From Linnemannia hyalina (Eukaryota; Mortierellomycota; Mortierellomycetes; Mortierellales; Mortierellaceae): 64,000 bases of DNA. The translations under genes and the position numbers were made by a program. The notes under the pieces are model-generated. The model searched no databases, was not told the DNA's origin, and saw only the letters and a list, made by a program, of their open reading frames with translations. This document shows, in pieces, positions 29,143-39,528 of the stretch (position 1 is the first letter of the stretch; each line of letters opens with the position of its first letter). The DNA lies in contig JAHRHY010000010.1 of NCBI GenBank assembly GCA_019671135.1, forward strand, positions 1 through 64,000, in the 5' to 3' direction.

Positions 29143-30288
29143 GAAATGGTGGGCATAGCTTAACAAAAGACGAGAAAACAGGTGTACTCCCTCGCCCAAA
29201 AAAAAGCGCTCCAACCTTTTTGTCCTGCCCGATTACCGATATGTAAAATATGTTTATGTTGATACTCTCTCCTTACGTTTTGCTCTTGTAATACTGCTAG
29301 ATAACTATGTCCATTTGGATTCTTTTGCTTTTGTATATGTACTCTTTATAGATGTATTTGTTATCTTTTTAAAAACTCCTTCCATAATTGTCTGTACAAA
29401 TTCTTGCAACCTCCATTGGTATTCCACAACATATTCATCTATTTCGACCCAAGACGATTCCCATTTAGATGTGTATTTTGTTTTACAGATTGGCTTTGAT
29501 ATCCGCGACAAATATATTCCCCACGTTGACCTATTATGTATCTCTTATTTTATAATCTACTCTTGATCTACTTTAATATTCCAATGCGTGGGTTGGGTAC
29601 TCCCTCGCCCAAAAAAAAGCGCTCCAACCTTTTTGTCCTGCCCGATTACCGATATGTAAAATATGTTTATGTTGATACTCTCTCCTTACGTTTTGCTCTT
29701 GTAATACTGCTAGATAACTATGTCCATTTGGATTCTTTTGCTTTTGTATATGTACTCTTTATAGATGTATTTGTTATCTTTTTAAAAACTCCTTCCATAA
29801 TTGTCTGTACAAATTCTTGCAACCTCCATTGGTATTCCACAACATATTCATCTATTTCGACCCAAGACGATTCCCATTTAGATGTGTATTTTGTTTTACA
29901 GATTGGCTTTGATATCCGCGACAAATATATTCCCCACGTTGACCTATTATGTATCTCTTATTTTATAATCTACTCTTGATCTACTTTAATATTCCAATGC
30001 GTGGGTTGGGTACTCCCTCGCCCAAAAAAAAGCGCTCCAACCTTTTTGTCCTGCCCGATTACCGATATGTAAAATATGTTTATGTTGATACTCTCTCCTT
30101 ACGTTTTGCTCTTGTAATACTGCTAGATAACTATGTCCATTTGGATTCTTTTGCTTTTGTATATGTACTCTTTATAGATGTATTTGTTATCTTTTTAAAA
30201 ACTCCTTCCATAATTGTCTGTACAAATTCTTGCAACCTCCATTGGTATTCCATAACATATTCATCTATTTCGACCCAAGACGATTCCC
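29143..30288. repeat. B3 right terminal repeat (about 2.7 units of 412 bp)
   Basis: Complete units begin at about 29196 and 29609, with a partial last one from about 30021 that ends at GACGATTCCC. This is the largest number of units in the window, showing that unit number varies among class B copies. It contains only the small repeated frames. Confidence 0.82.
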
Positions 30289-30289
30289 T

Positions 30290-31831
30290 ATATATAACTT
30301 TGCTGACGATACCACTAAAGGTACAGCAATTGGAAAGTACATTGCTGAACTGCGCGATGCATTTAACCACACCGATTTAATTGTGGAATCTGTAAAGTTG
30401 GTCGATGCTAGGCAGGTTAAAATGGATGATAACTATTTTTCTCCGCGCATGGTCAAACGCCATAGAAAGTTGTTTGTTGGAAAAGAATACCAACAGGGAT
30501 TTATTGCCATCAAGGTTTCTTTAGATTTTTCCCGCGCAAAGATTGTTGTGCCAATTTTGACGAACATGTTGTCTAGCTTGAACGAGAGCGGCATTGCTTT
30601 ACATGACATAGACTTTGCCTATGATTGTACACGTATTACCACACGACTGCACGTGGAGAGATTGCTAAAACAAACGAAAACTACAAAAATTGTCGATGAT
30701 GTGGGAAGAGTAGGACATCATTGTATTTCATGGAGAGGTCGAAAAGGGGATACAAAGAATATCCGATATAAGGTGTATAACAAATTTGTCCAGATTTTGG
30801 AAAGTGCCGAGGTGCGAAAGAGCCTTGGTTCACGTTTGGAGGATTTGGTGGAGAAAGAAACAGCATTTGGACGACGAGTTAAAAAATATAAAAAGCATGG
30901 TTATAGTCGTATCGAGCTGACGTTTGAAGGTTCATCTTTGAGATCTCTTCAGTCATATCAAGACGAAATGGACAAGACAAAGAATCTCTTGAAGAAATGT
31001 AAAACATTTAAATGTTCCTTTGAGATGCAGTGGGAGGAACGTGCAAAATGCATTACCTCGATGGTGGCTGTACATTTTCCACATGAGAAACTGTTTGCTT
31101 ATTGTCACTGGTGGAATTCGGTAACCTCTAAGAAGTATGGATATATGTGGCAAAACTTTAAGAACCCCGAGCTTATTACACTTTTGCTGGCTAACTATTC
31201 CTTTAACGATAGACCTATATATTTTGTGGAAGGACATGTAGAAGAGGTAAATGGGAAAGATGAAGTTATTTTGGGCGAAATAAGGACATTTAAGCGCGAG
31301 CCTGGATGTACTGCCATCACGCTAGTTGCTGGCTCGCAAAAAGGAATGTTTCCTTCGAGGGATGCATCTTCTAACGTCATTCGTAAATTTAGCAAAGTTG
31401 GAATTGTGGAAGTTGACAACATCTCTATTGCCTGGCCAAAGCGTGTTCATAACAGGTATAGTGCCCCACTTGCAGATATCTTCGAATATGATGAAGATAC
31501 AGTAGATACAAATGTATTACATCTGAAAACTATTCATGTTTCGATGTATACTGCAGCCGACCGAATTCTAAAGCCTGATGAGGAGTATACCATTGTAGCG
31601 GCCGGTCTCAAAGAATTTCGTTCTGAACATCGTTGGCATTTTATTACAGCATGTGGCATAAAGGTGCGCGCAGGAAAATCGTTGGCAAAGATTTGGACAC
31701 CATGGCGTGTGGAGCATCTTCAAGGTCTACAGAGAATTGGTAGTGTGAAAGGTGTGCCGTTCATGACATTTCGAGCGATTAGAGTGGTTAATTCACATAA
31801 TATACTTGATATGAAGTGCGAGCGCGTTTGA
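30290..31831 (+). pseudogene. Class B Rep-like gene (B4), lacks first 54 codons
   Basis: The frame opens at IYNFADD, directly after the B3 terminus, and runs to the normal stop (513 residues). HDIDFAYD, YKVYNK, RIELTF and CHWWNS are intact. The first part differs from B1-B3 at many residues (for example NHTDLIVESVKLVDARQ), while from about 30770 onward it is almost identical. The native start is lost, so expression is doubtful. Confidence 0.85.
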
Positions 31832-31866
31832 GAGGTTTTTAAAAACTTTGGAAAGACTTTTGTTAA

Positions 31867-32525
31867 TTATAGACTGGTATTATCATCTTCGTGGTTTGAC
31901 ATTTCCTCGTCATCATCCTTATTTGACGTTTGTTCATCATCATCATCTGAAGCAACATCTATTCCTACAAATTTCTCTTGCATTCTTTGTAACTCAAGAC
32001 CATTTTCCAGTTTGTTTTGTACTGTAACGGTTTGAGTTAACTCTGGGACAAGTTGCCTTTCTCGTGGATAATCTACTCCTTCTTCCATCCATCCACGATG
32101 ATGTGGCTGCTCTTCGATGTCCACTGCTTTAACAAAGTTGCGAATATTTAGCAACAGAAGACAAAGGCGGAATGTAAGATTAAACTCCTTTTTGGATCCA
32201 ACTCTTACAATCTCCTTGTTATTAAACTTGGCGAATGTTTTCATGAGATCACCAAAGACAGCCTCTGACGTAGATCGAAATCCACCAAACATAGCATTAA
32301 AGTTGGATTCCTCTTCGTGGAGTTGCTGTAGTCGTTTCTTACGGATGGGAAAACAGAAGTTACGCTCGTCCAACTTTTCTTTTTCCACAATATCGCCAAT
32401 GTATTGTGTATATCCTCCATCGAGAGCAATACAGTCCATGCTGTCCATCTTCTTGCCAATGCCCATCTCTTGTAACATTTTCCCATCGTTGTTATCACGA
32501 CATGACGCTGATTTGGATACAAAGA
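31867..32525 (-). pseudogene. Class B transposase (B4), C-terminal part
   Basis: It encodes the second catalytic Asp (ALDGGY), the Glu block and the acidic tail. The frame is cut at 32525 by gypsy 1, whose 5-bp duplication AAAGA occupies 32521-32525. The N-terminal part resumes at 38085. Confidence 0.88.
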
Positions 32526-32732
32526 TGCAACAGGCGAAGACTGGGACAGAGAAGTATAGAACGGGGACGAGAGTTGAAGCAGTGATGATTGATGTTATTA
32601 CTATGGTACAACTAAATATATATACAAAGTCGCCAACTAGGTTTCTAGGTGTAGTGTCATAGTGAGTCAGAGATGATAGAGAGTGACAAGGAATGACTAA
32701 CTAGAGAGCAATGATAAACCTAATATGTTGCA
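32526..32732 (-). repeat. Gypsy 1 3' LTR
   Basis: 207 bp with TGCAACA...TGTTGCA inverted ends. The element-strand sequence just before it is AAGAGGGGAAGG (32733-32744), the polypurine tract that primes plus-strand DNA. Confidence 0.93.
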
Positions 32733-32757
32733 CCTTCCCCTCTTAAAAAAAAATCCG

Positions 32758-35700
32758 CTAAGTCCTAAGGCCATGGTCGCGCTTGTACTTGTTGAGGATG
32801 TCCTTACAGTGTGCCAGTTCACTCTCTGGTTCCCATGTCCAGTCCTCGCGCGGGTATCCTTGCCATTGTAGAAGGTACTCCATGTTGTTGTTAACCTTCC
32901 TATGATCTGCAATGGCCTCGACCTCATACTCTTCCTCGTCTTCAACGATAACCGGTGGTGGCCGTGCTGGTGTTCTTGGTCCTAGCGTCGCAGGTGATGG
33001 TTGGTAGCGTCGGAATCGGTCGACGTGGAAGACGGGGTGAATCTTCATGGACGGTGGAAGATCAAGGCGGAAGGAGACCGGGGACAGCTGTTCAACAATG
33101 GTGTGGGGGCCGGCAAAGCGAGCCAAGAGTTTCTGCGACGTGCGGGTGCGGTCCGAGGGTAAGGTGATATTCTCAAGGTTAAGGAGAACGTGGTCACCAA
33201 CCTTGAAATCATGCTCTCGCCGATGGATGTCGGCGTTGGCTGCTTGACGTTCTTGGGCGGCAGCAAGGGACTCCTTAGCGAGGGTGAGGGCTTCGCTTCG
33301 AGATTGCACGAACTCGTTAACCGATGGGTTGGGGCCGGGAGTAGGGGTCAACAATGACATGGGCATGTTGGGATGGGCTCCGGAGTTCAAGAAGAACGGG
33401 GAGACTCCAGTGGAGGCATTGGTGGCGTTGTTCGTGGCAAATTCGGCGGCGGAAAGTAAGAGGTCCCAGTTAGACTGCCGTTGGTCGACAAAGTTACGGA
33501 GCATGGTGATAAGGGTGCGGTTGGCACGCTCGGTCTGGCCATCGGTCTGAGGGTGGAAGGCAGTCGACATGGCAAGGTGGACGTCCATCAGACGGCTCAA
33601 TTCTTTCCAAAAGCGGCTCGTGAACTTGGTATCGCGGTCGGAGACAATGGTGGTTGGCATGCCGTGCAAGCGGAAAACATGGTCGAAAAAAATGCGTGCA
33701 ACTTGCGAGGCGGAGTCGGTGGTGTGGCAGGGGGCAAAGTGCACTTGCTTTGTGAGTTTGTCAACAAAGACCGTAATGGAGTCAAAGCCGCGTGGGGTCT
33801 TGGGTAGGGGGCCGACAAAGTCCATTGTCACCGTTTGCCAGGGTCGATCGGGAATGGGTAGGGGCTGGAGGAGGCCAGCAGGTGGTTGGTTGCTGGGCTT
33901 AGTCCTTTGGCACGACTCACAGGTCTGCACATACAGCCGGGTGTCCTTCGCCATAGATGGCCAGAAGAACCGCGAGTGGAGATGACCGTACGTCTTCTCG
34001 AAACCGAAGTGACCAGCTATAGCGGAGTCGTGTGCATCGTGAAGAAGAGAAAGCCGAAGGTCAGAGTTCGAGGGGATACAAACAAGTAAAAGATCATTAC
34101 GTTGAATGCAAAGAACACCATCAACAAGAGAGTAATTAGACGGTGGACTTCCCTGGAGGCAGCTTTCATAGATCGGTTTGAGGCGGTGATCCTCTTTGTA
34201 ACCATCCATCAGGCGCTGCCGGAGCCTGGGGTCGAGCTGTACTGAGAGTGTGTTAATCTCTCTATGGTCCGGTCGGCGAGACAGGGCATCTGGGACAATG
34301 TTGTCGGCTCCTTTCTTGTACTTGAAGGTGAAGTTGTATTCCTGCAACAGTTCCATCCAGCGGGCCTGACGGCGGGTGAGTTTGGGTTGAGTGGGGAAGT
34401 GTTGGAGGGTGGCATGGTCGGTGTATACGATGAAGTGGGATCCGTCCAGATAGTAGCGCCATGTCTTCAATGCATGTACAACAGCCAACAGTTCCTGTTC
34501 GTGTGTTGGGTAGTTGCGTTCGGCAGAGTTCAGCTTGCGGGAGGTGAAGGCGACGGGGCGCGACTCGCCATGCTCATCGGTCTGAAAGAGAACGGCACCG
34601 AGAGCAAAGCCGGAGGCATCGGTTTCGACGGTTGTTAGAAGGTCGGGGTCGAAGATACGTAGAACAGGTGCTTTACTGATGGCCTCCTTCAGAGTCGTAA
34701 ACGCTACTTCCTGCTCCTGAGACCAAGAGAAAGGAACGCCTTCACCTAAGAGAGCGGTCAACGGTAGGGCGATCGAGGCAAAGTTAGCGATGTACTGATG
34801 ATAGAACTGTGCAAGACCAACAAACTGCTGAACATCTTTCTGCTTCTGGGGACGGGGCCATTCACGGATGGCACGAACGAGACCGCCGCTCGTATGGATA
34901 CCGTCCTTGGAGATGACGTGGCCGAGGAACTCGGTCTCTTTCTGCATAAAGGAGCACTTGCTCAACTTGGCGTAGAGACCGTACTTGCGGAGGAGCGTGA
35001 GGACGGATCGGAGATGTTGTAGATGTTCGGCCTCGGTGCGCGAGTAGATAAGAATGTCGTCGAGGTAAACAACAACCCACTTGTCGAGAACAGGGTCTAA
35101 TACTCGTAGCATCATATTGGAGAAGGACGCCGGTGCATTCGTTAACCCGAAAGGGACCACATTAAATTCGAAATGGCCGTAGCGGCAACGGAAGGCTGTC
35201 TTGTGTGTGTCCTCTTCTGCTATACGTTGCTGATGGTAACCGGAGAGGAGGTCAAGTTTGGTAAAGTAGCGTGCCCCGCGGAAACGGTCGATAAGTTCAT
35301 CAATGCGGGGAAGGGGGTGTCTGTTCTTTTTTGTAATCCGGTTTAACCCTCTGTAATCAACACACATACGCAAGGAACCATCCTTCTTTTTCACAAACAA
35401 TACAGGGGCACCATAAGGGGAGGTAGAGGGTTTGATAAAGCCTTTGCCAAGTAGGTCGTCGAGTTGCTTCCTTAGTTCATCCAATTCAGCAATCGAGAGA
35501 CGTATAACAGGGCGAAAGGGGGGATCAGCGCTCGGATCAGTTTCGATCTTCATTGCATCGCCTCTGTCAGGGGGAAGGCCAGAGGGGAGGGAGGAAGGGA
35601 AAACGTCGGGGAACTCGTTGTGGACGATGTTGTGAATGTCGGGTGAGAGTGGAGGGGAGGTCGGTTTGTTGTCATTACTGTTGTTGTCGTTGGTCTTTTT

Positions 35701-36696
35701 AGCGATGTTGACGAGGGCGAGGTAGACAGCGTTTCCAGGTTGGGTAGCAAGGGAGTGAAAGTGAAGGTGAGAGAGGAGTTTCCCTTGTGTGCGAGCGGAG
35801 ATGGAGTTGGCGTTGGCACCACGACAGCGCCAGAGAACAGTGTGTCCATTGTGGGTGAAGTGAAGGTCGTTGTTTCGCCAGTTGATGAAAGGGTTGATGG
35901 TCGTTAGCCAGGGTTTTCCAAGGATGAGGTCGTAGTTGGAGAGGGGGTAAATGAGTGCTTCCAGTTTGTCGGAGTAGTGGTCGCGGTCGATGGTAAAGGT
36001 GGAGGTGGATGATGAAATGGAAGAGGAACCGTTTGGGAGGATGATGGGGATGGAGGGGCCAGGAGTGCGAGTGAGGGAGTGTTGTTTGCAAAAAGAAGAA
36101 CTGATGACGTTCCCTTCCGCACCGCAATCGATTAAAATACGCGCAGGGGCACCAGCCACATTACCAATAAACGACAAGAGTGTACGGGAGGCTTTCTCAG
36201 CCGTGAAAGCGTGCAGACGGACGGATTTGTGTCGCAAGCGTTTGGTCCTGCGCTTGGACATGGGTTGGTCTAAAGCAGCAGGAGAGGAGAGTGGGTCCAG
36301 GTCCACTTCTTCTGATGGGCTAAGACCAACAGGCGAGGTATCAGATACGTCGTCGGTGAGTTGTAACTCATCGTCAAAGGGTACCGTGGTGGAGTGAGTG
36401 TTGGGGGCAGTGGTGGTCGAGTCGATGGCAATTGAGGAGGGAGTACGAGGCGAGGCAGGGATGGATGAGGGAAAAAGGGAGAGTGGAGGAGGAGAGAAGG
36501 AGAGTTTGTGTAGGCTACGAGGTGCGGATGTGGTAGTGCGAATAATGGATACAGAGGGGGGAGTGTTTTTGATAGCAGAATTTTTATTCTTGGAACTGTA
36601 ACTTAACTCTGGTAAGGAAACACTCCCTTTGTCCAGAGGAGAAAGGGAGGGAACGTCGACGATCAAGTCCTGGACTAAGCCTGATCGTCGGAGGCT
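32758..36696 (-). CDS. pol: Gypsy 1 pol polyprotein (protease-RT-RNase H-integrase-chromodomain)
   Basis: There is no ATG at the head of this frame; it lies -1 relative to gag and is open from the slippery site at 36696-36702. Counting from 36666, an S/T/P-rich linker (1-150) precedes the protease motif IDCGAEGNVI (Asp180; Cys replaces the usual Ser/Thr). Reverse transcriptase shows FVKKKDGSLRMCVDYRGLN and VVYLDDILIYS (near 537). RNase H begins ETDASGFALGAV. Integrase has an H-H-C-C zinc site ending CESCQRTK, then TMDFVG, VSDRDTKF and the Glu in QTDGQTERAN. A C-terminal chromodomain (YEVEAIADHR ... LLQWQGYPREDWTWEP) should target insertion through histone marks. No defects seen. Confidence 0.95.
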   Translation of the reverse strand, partial: SLRRSGLVQDLIVDVPSLSPLDKGSVSLPELSYSSKNKNSAIKNTPPSVSIIRTTTSAPRSLHKLSFSPPPLSLFPSSIPASPRTPSSIAIDSTTTAPNTHSTTVPFDDELQLTDDVSDTSPVGLSPSEEVDLDPLSSPAALDQPMSKRRTKRLRHKSVRLHAFTAEKASRTLLSFIGNVAGAPARILIDCGAEGNVISSSFCKQHSLTRTPGPSIPIILPNGSSSISSSTSTFTIDRDHYSDKLEALIYPLSNYDLILGKPWLTTINPFINWRNNDLHFTHNGHTVLWRCRGANANSISARTQGKLLSHLHFHSLATQPGNAVYLALVNIAKKTNDNNSNDNKPTSPPLSPDIHNIVHNEFPDVFPSSLPSGLPPDRGDAMKIETDPSADPPFRPVIRLSIAELDELRKQLDDLLGKGFIKPSTSPYGAPVLFVKKKDGSLRMCVDYRGLNRITKKNRHPLPRIDELIDRFRGARYFTKLDLLSGYHQQRIAEEDTHKTAFRCRYGHFEFNVVPFGLTNAPASFSNMMLRVLDPVLDKWVVVYLDDILIYSRTEAEHLQHLRSVLTLLRKYGLYAKLSKCSFMQKETEFLGHVISKDGIHTSGGLVRAIREWPRPQKQKDVQQFVGLAQFYHQYIANFASIALPLTALLGEGVPFSWSQEQEVAFTTLKEAISKAPVLRIFDPDLLTTVETDASGFALGAVLFQTDEHGESRPVAFTSRKLNSAERNYPTHEQELLAVVHALKTWRYYLDGSHFIVYTDHATLQHFPTQPKLTRRQARWMELLQEYNFTFKYKKGADNIVPDALSRRPDHREINTLSVQLDPRLRQRLMDGYKEDHRLKPIYESCLQGSPPSNYSLVDGVLCIQRNDLLLVCIPSNSDLRLSLLHDAHDSAIAGHFGFEKTYGHLHSRFFWPSMAKDTRLYVQTCESCQRTKPSNQPPAGLLQPLPIPDRPWQTVTMDFVGPLPKTPRGFDSITVFVDKLTKQVHFAPCHTTDSASQVARIFFDHVFRLHGMPTTIVSDRDTKFTSRFWKELSRLMDVHLAMSTAFHPQTDGQTERANRTLITMLRNFVDQRQSNWDLLLSAAEFATNNATNASTGVSPFFLNSGAHPNMPMSLLTPTPGPNPSVNEFVQSRSEALTLAKESLAAAQERQAANADIHRREHDFKVGDHVLLNLENITLPSDRTRTSQKLLARFAGPHTIVEQLSPVSFRLDLPPSMKIHPVFHVDRFRRYQPSPATLGPRTPARPPPVIVEDEEEYEVEAIADHRKVNNNMEYLLQWQGYPREDWTWEPESELAHCKDILNKYKRDHGLRT

Positions 36697-37673
36697 TTTC
36701 CCGACTCGGGGGAATCACCCACGGCTACTTGATAAACCCATCGTCCTTGGCGGTTGTTGTTGTTGCCACGGTTGGTATTGTTGTTGTCGCCGTAGATGGG
36801 GCACTCCTTTGCATAATGTCCAGGTTGGCGACAGCGACGGCAAGCATTGTTGTTTTTACACCATTCGCGTTCCTGAGGGGTCAGGGAAGGGGGATTACCG
36901 TTGTTGTTGTTTCGGGGGCCGTTGTTGTTATTGTTGTTGCGGTTGTAGTTATTGTTATGACCCATGTTTCTCTCTAGGCGATTAAATCGTTGGGTGATAT
37001 TGTTGAGGGCGATCTGGATGTTGTCGATTTCCATGGGGGTGGCTTGAGAGAGAGCGGAGGAAGAGGTGAAGGAAGAAATGATGGGGGCGGAGGCGATGGC
37101 GAGCGAGTTGGTCTTGGGGCCGGTGTCGGGTTTGAAGGAGTAAATGCGGTCCATCTCTTGGGCGTATTGAAAGATCTGAATGAGGGTGATATTGGGGTTT
37201 TGAATAATGTGTCCTTCGATCATCTGTTGAAGAACCAAGGGGCAGTTGTCGATAAAGGATGTTTGGGCGAACTCGTTGACCGTGGTCTTGGCAGCGTCGG
37301 TGGAGGCATAACCAAGAAGGGCGCCCAAAAGTTCCTTGAATGTAGATAAGTAGGTCGAAAAGTTGGTGGTCATGCGAAGATTGGTGAGGTGTCGTCGACA
37401 GGAGCCCGCAAAGTTGTTGGGAATGTACTCTAGCTTAAAAGCAGGAGTAAACTCGGTCTCGAAGTTGCAAGTATCAGGGAGCCCACATCCATCAAACCAT
37501 CGGGCAGGGCCAGGCGTGCCCAAGTACGAGAGAGCGTGGGGTGTTCGTTCAGTCTCACTTATCTTAGCAAGGTTGAAGTAGCGGTTAACCGCAACGAGCC
37601 AGGCCAAGGCAGAGAAACCGTCGCGGGCGCCTGTAAAGACAGGAGGGGGGTTAAGGCGGGCAGGGGTAACCAT
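36675..37673 (-). CDS. gag: Gypsy 1 gag (capsid/nucleocapsid), 332 aa
   Basis: The frame is open from 37844, but the first ATG is at 37673 (MVTPARLNPPPVFTG), which I take as the start. It has a retrotransposon Gag-like helical capsid region, an Asn-rich linker, and one CCHC knuckle, CRRCRQPGHYAKEC, near the end. It stops at 36675 after SDDQA. Pol is read from an upstream -1 frameshift. Confidence 0.9.
   Translation of the reverse strand: MVTPARLNPPPVFTGARDGFSALAWLVAVNRYFNLAKISETERTPHALSYLGTPGPARWFDGCGLPDTCNFETEFTPAFKLEYIPNNFAGSCRRHLTNLRMTTNFSTYLSTFKELLGALLGYASTDAAKTTVNEFAQTSFIDNCPLVLQQMIEGHIIQNPNITLIQIFQYAQEMDRIYSFKPDTGPKTNSLAIASAPIISSFTSSSALSQATPMEIDNIQIALNNITQRFNRLERNMGHNNNYNRNNNNNNGPRNNNNGNPPSLTPQEREWCKNNNACRRCRQPGHYAKECPIYGDNNNTNRGNNNNRQGRWVYQVAVGDSPESGKASDDQA
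36696..36702 (-). promoter_or_regulatory. Putative -1 ribosomal frameshift site G GGA AAA
   Basis: On the element strand the gag frame reads TCG GGA AAA GCC, so the heptamer GGGAAAA is in the X-XXY-YYZ phase required for -1 slippage. It lies 18 bases upstream of the gag stop codon, and the -1 frame is then open through all of pol. The phase was worked out by codon position. A stimulatory downstream structure has not been assessed. Confidence 0.6.
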
Positions 37674-37857
37674 GACTGGTAGTGCAGAGAGAAGTGCGGA
37701 GAGGTCAAAAATGTCCAGAGTGTAAGAGGGTACGAAGGAAAATAGGGGCAGGGAATGAAATTCAGGGCTGGTGTGCAGAGAGAGCTGGGACGAGGGAAAA
37801 TTAAAGTAAAACGCGGGCAGTGAAAACGAGGAGGGAAAAATCAAGAGGTCAGTGGAA

Positions 37858-37877
37858 CGAGGGAACCTTTGCTACCA
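37858..37877 (-). other. Gypsy 1 primer-binding site (initiator Met tRNA)
   Basis: Directly inside the 5' LTR the element strand reads TGGTAGCAAAGG, which resembles the PBS complementary to the 3' end of initiator tRNA-Met used by many Ty1 and Ty3-type elements. Immediate adjacency to the LTR end supports the call. Confidence 0.6.
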
Positions 37878-38084
37878 TGCAACAGGCGAAGACTGGGACA
37901 GAGAAGTATAGAACGGGGACGAGAGTTGAAGCAGTGATGATTGATGTTATTACTATGGTACAACTAAATATATATACAAAGTCGCCAACTAGGTTTCTAG
38001 GTGTAGTGTCATAGTGAGTCAGAGATGATAGAGAGTGACAAGGAATGACTAACTAGAGAGCAATGATAAACCTAATATGTTGCA
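37878..38084 (-). repeat. Gypsy 1 5' LTR
   Basis: 207 bp, by eye identical to 32526-32732. It is followed outward by the AAAGA duplication and the resumed B4 transposase. Confidence 0.93.
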
Positions 38085-38711
38085 AAAGAGAACCATTCCA
38101 TTGGCATCGATGGCCACTTGCGTTCTCAAACCCGATTTCTTTAACTTATAAGAATACATTGCTGCTTTATCTTCCCCATATGTTGCTCGAGAGTCATGAC
38201 CATCCAAGTAGAGAGTTACATGCTTGAACATTGGGGGATTTTTCCAATTGGCTGTTCGAATACGAATTTCCAACGAAGAGAACATAGATGCAAAACAGCG
38301 TGTAATCTCCTTCTCAAATAATGCACGTTCCACCTTGACGAATGTGCTGTATATCAAATGGAATGTGGACTTTGGCATATACTGTGCCATGGAATCCATA
38401 GTCTCTCCAGCGACGAAAAAGTACAAGAATGCAATTCCTTTCTCAAGTGCGTTATATGGACCAGGGAAATAGTGTTTACTCCAGATGGTAGATAGAAAGA
38501 AAAACACTGGTATGGCTCCAAGTCTCTTCATCAACACCTTTTTCATATCCTGTATTCTTGCAATTGGTTTCAACTCTGAACGATGAAATGTCTTGACCTT
38601 TGGGCACATTGGCCACGGTTCATCAAGAAATCCCCATTCGTTCTCCAACAGATTATCAAGCAGCCGTGCAAGTTTCTTTGGCGTAGGGTTTACGATGGTA
38701 TCAGTCTCCAT
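38085..38711 (-). pseudogene. Class B transposase (B4), N-terminal part
   Basis: Start METDTIVNPT at 38711. It runs through LGAIPVFFFL, LDGHDSR (first catalytic Asp) and the YSYKLKKSG block up to GMVLF, then meets gypsy 1. Together with 31867-32525 it covers the whole 426-aa gene, so the retrotransposon is the only break. Confidence 0.88.
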
Positions 38712-38795
38712 AATGTCGTTTTCTGCAAAAATAGGGATTATACACACGTAATTATGTCAATTATTCCCTAGAATTCCCCAGATATGTCATATTAA

Positions 38796-39528
38796 GACAT
38801 GGTGGGCATAGCTTAACAAAAGACGAGAAAACAGGTGTACTCCCTCGCCCAAAAAAAAGCGCTCCAACCTTTTTGTCCTGCCCGATTACCGATATGTAAA
38901 ATATGTTTATGTTGATACTCTCTCCTTACGTTTTGCTCTTGTAATACTGCTAGATAACTATGTCCATTTGGATTCTTTTGCTTTTGTATATGTACTCTTT
39001 ATAGATGTATTTGTTATCTTTTTAAAAACTCCTTCCATAATTGTCTGTACAAATTCTTGCAACCTCCATTGGTATTCCACAACATATTCATCTATTTCGA
39101 CCCAAGACGATTCCCATTTAGATGTGTATTTTGTTTTACAGATTGGCTTTGATATCCGCGACAAATATATTCCCCACGTTGACCTATTATGTATCTCTTA
39201 TTTTATAATCTACTCTTGATCTACTTTAATATTCCAATGCGTGGGTTGGGTACTCCCTCGCCCAAAAAAAAGCGCTCCAACCTTTTTGTCCTGCCCGATT
39301 ACCGATATGTAAAATATGTTTATGTTGATACTCTTTCCTTACGTTTTGCTCTTGTAATACTGCTAGATAACTATGTCCATTTGGATTCTTTTGCTTTTGT
39401 ATATGTATTCTTTATAGATATATCTGTTGTCTTTTTAAAAACTCCTTCCATAATCGTCTGTACAAATTCTTGCAACTTCCATTGGTATTCCATAACATAT
39501 TTAACTATTTCGACCCAAGACATTTCCC
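38796..39528. repeat. B4 right terminal repeat (about 1.7 units of 412 bp)
   Basis: One full unit begins at about 38837 and a partial one ends at GACATTTCCC (39528), a two-base variant of the usual terminus. The next base starts a transposase fragment of another class B copy, so B4 (or its end) had inserted there. Confidence 0.8.

Larger units (their letters stand above)
17078..30288. mobile_element. Class B DNA transposon, copy B3 (interrupted by A2)
   Basis: B3 starts within its left terminal repeat at 17078 and ends at GACGATTCCC (30288). The Rep-like gene is split by the A2 composite (19764-27560, target duplication CAT). The 130-aa, 90-aa and transposase genes are intact. The right end of B3 lies in codon 54-55 of the B4 Rep-like gene, so B3 inserted into B4. 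The outer left part of B3 and the 5' part of B4 are missing, presumably lost in the exchange that created the 12196-12646 junction. Confidence 0.8.
32526..38084 (-). mobile_element. Ty3/gypsy chromovirus, complete (gypsy 1)
   Basis: Two 207-bp LTRs (TGCAACAGG ... TATGTTGCA) appear identical, and a perfect 5-bp target duplication AAAGA flanks them (32521-32525 and 38085-38089). The element reads on the minus strand: gag, then pol with protease, reverse transcriptase, RNase H, integrase and chromodomain. Base composition is clearly richer in G+C than the DNA transposon it sits in. Identical LTRs and open frames point to a very recent insertion that is probably still competent. Confidence 0.95.
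30289..39528. mobile_element. Class B DNA transposon, copy B4 (5' truncated, split by gypsy 1)
   Basis: It begins at codon 55 of the Rep-like gene, where B3 inserted, and continues to the right terminus GACATTTCCC at 39528. The transposase is split by the retrotransposon at 32526-38084. The 5' part of the gene and the left arm are not found in the window. B4 is more diverged from B1-B3 in the first ~160 codons of Rep than elsewhere, which hints at gene conversion of the 3' part. Confidence 0.8.

Noticed and set aside
29536..29979. 147-aa hydrophobic frame across class B terminal repeats
   Set aside because: It arises from joining adjacent 412-bp units; its length depends only on repeat number.
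33284..33807. Plus-strand frames within gypsy 1 and gypsy 2 pol
   Set aside because: They are complementary to conserved integrase and reverse transcriptase sequence; no independent coding evidence.
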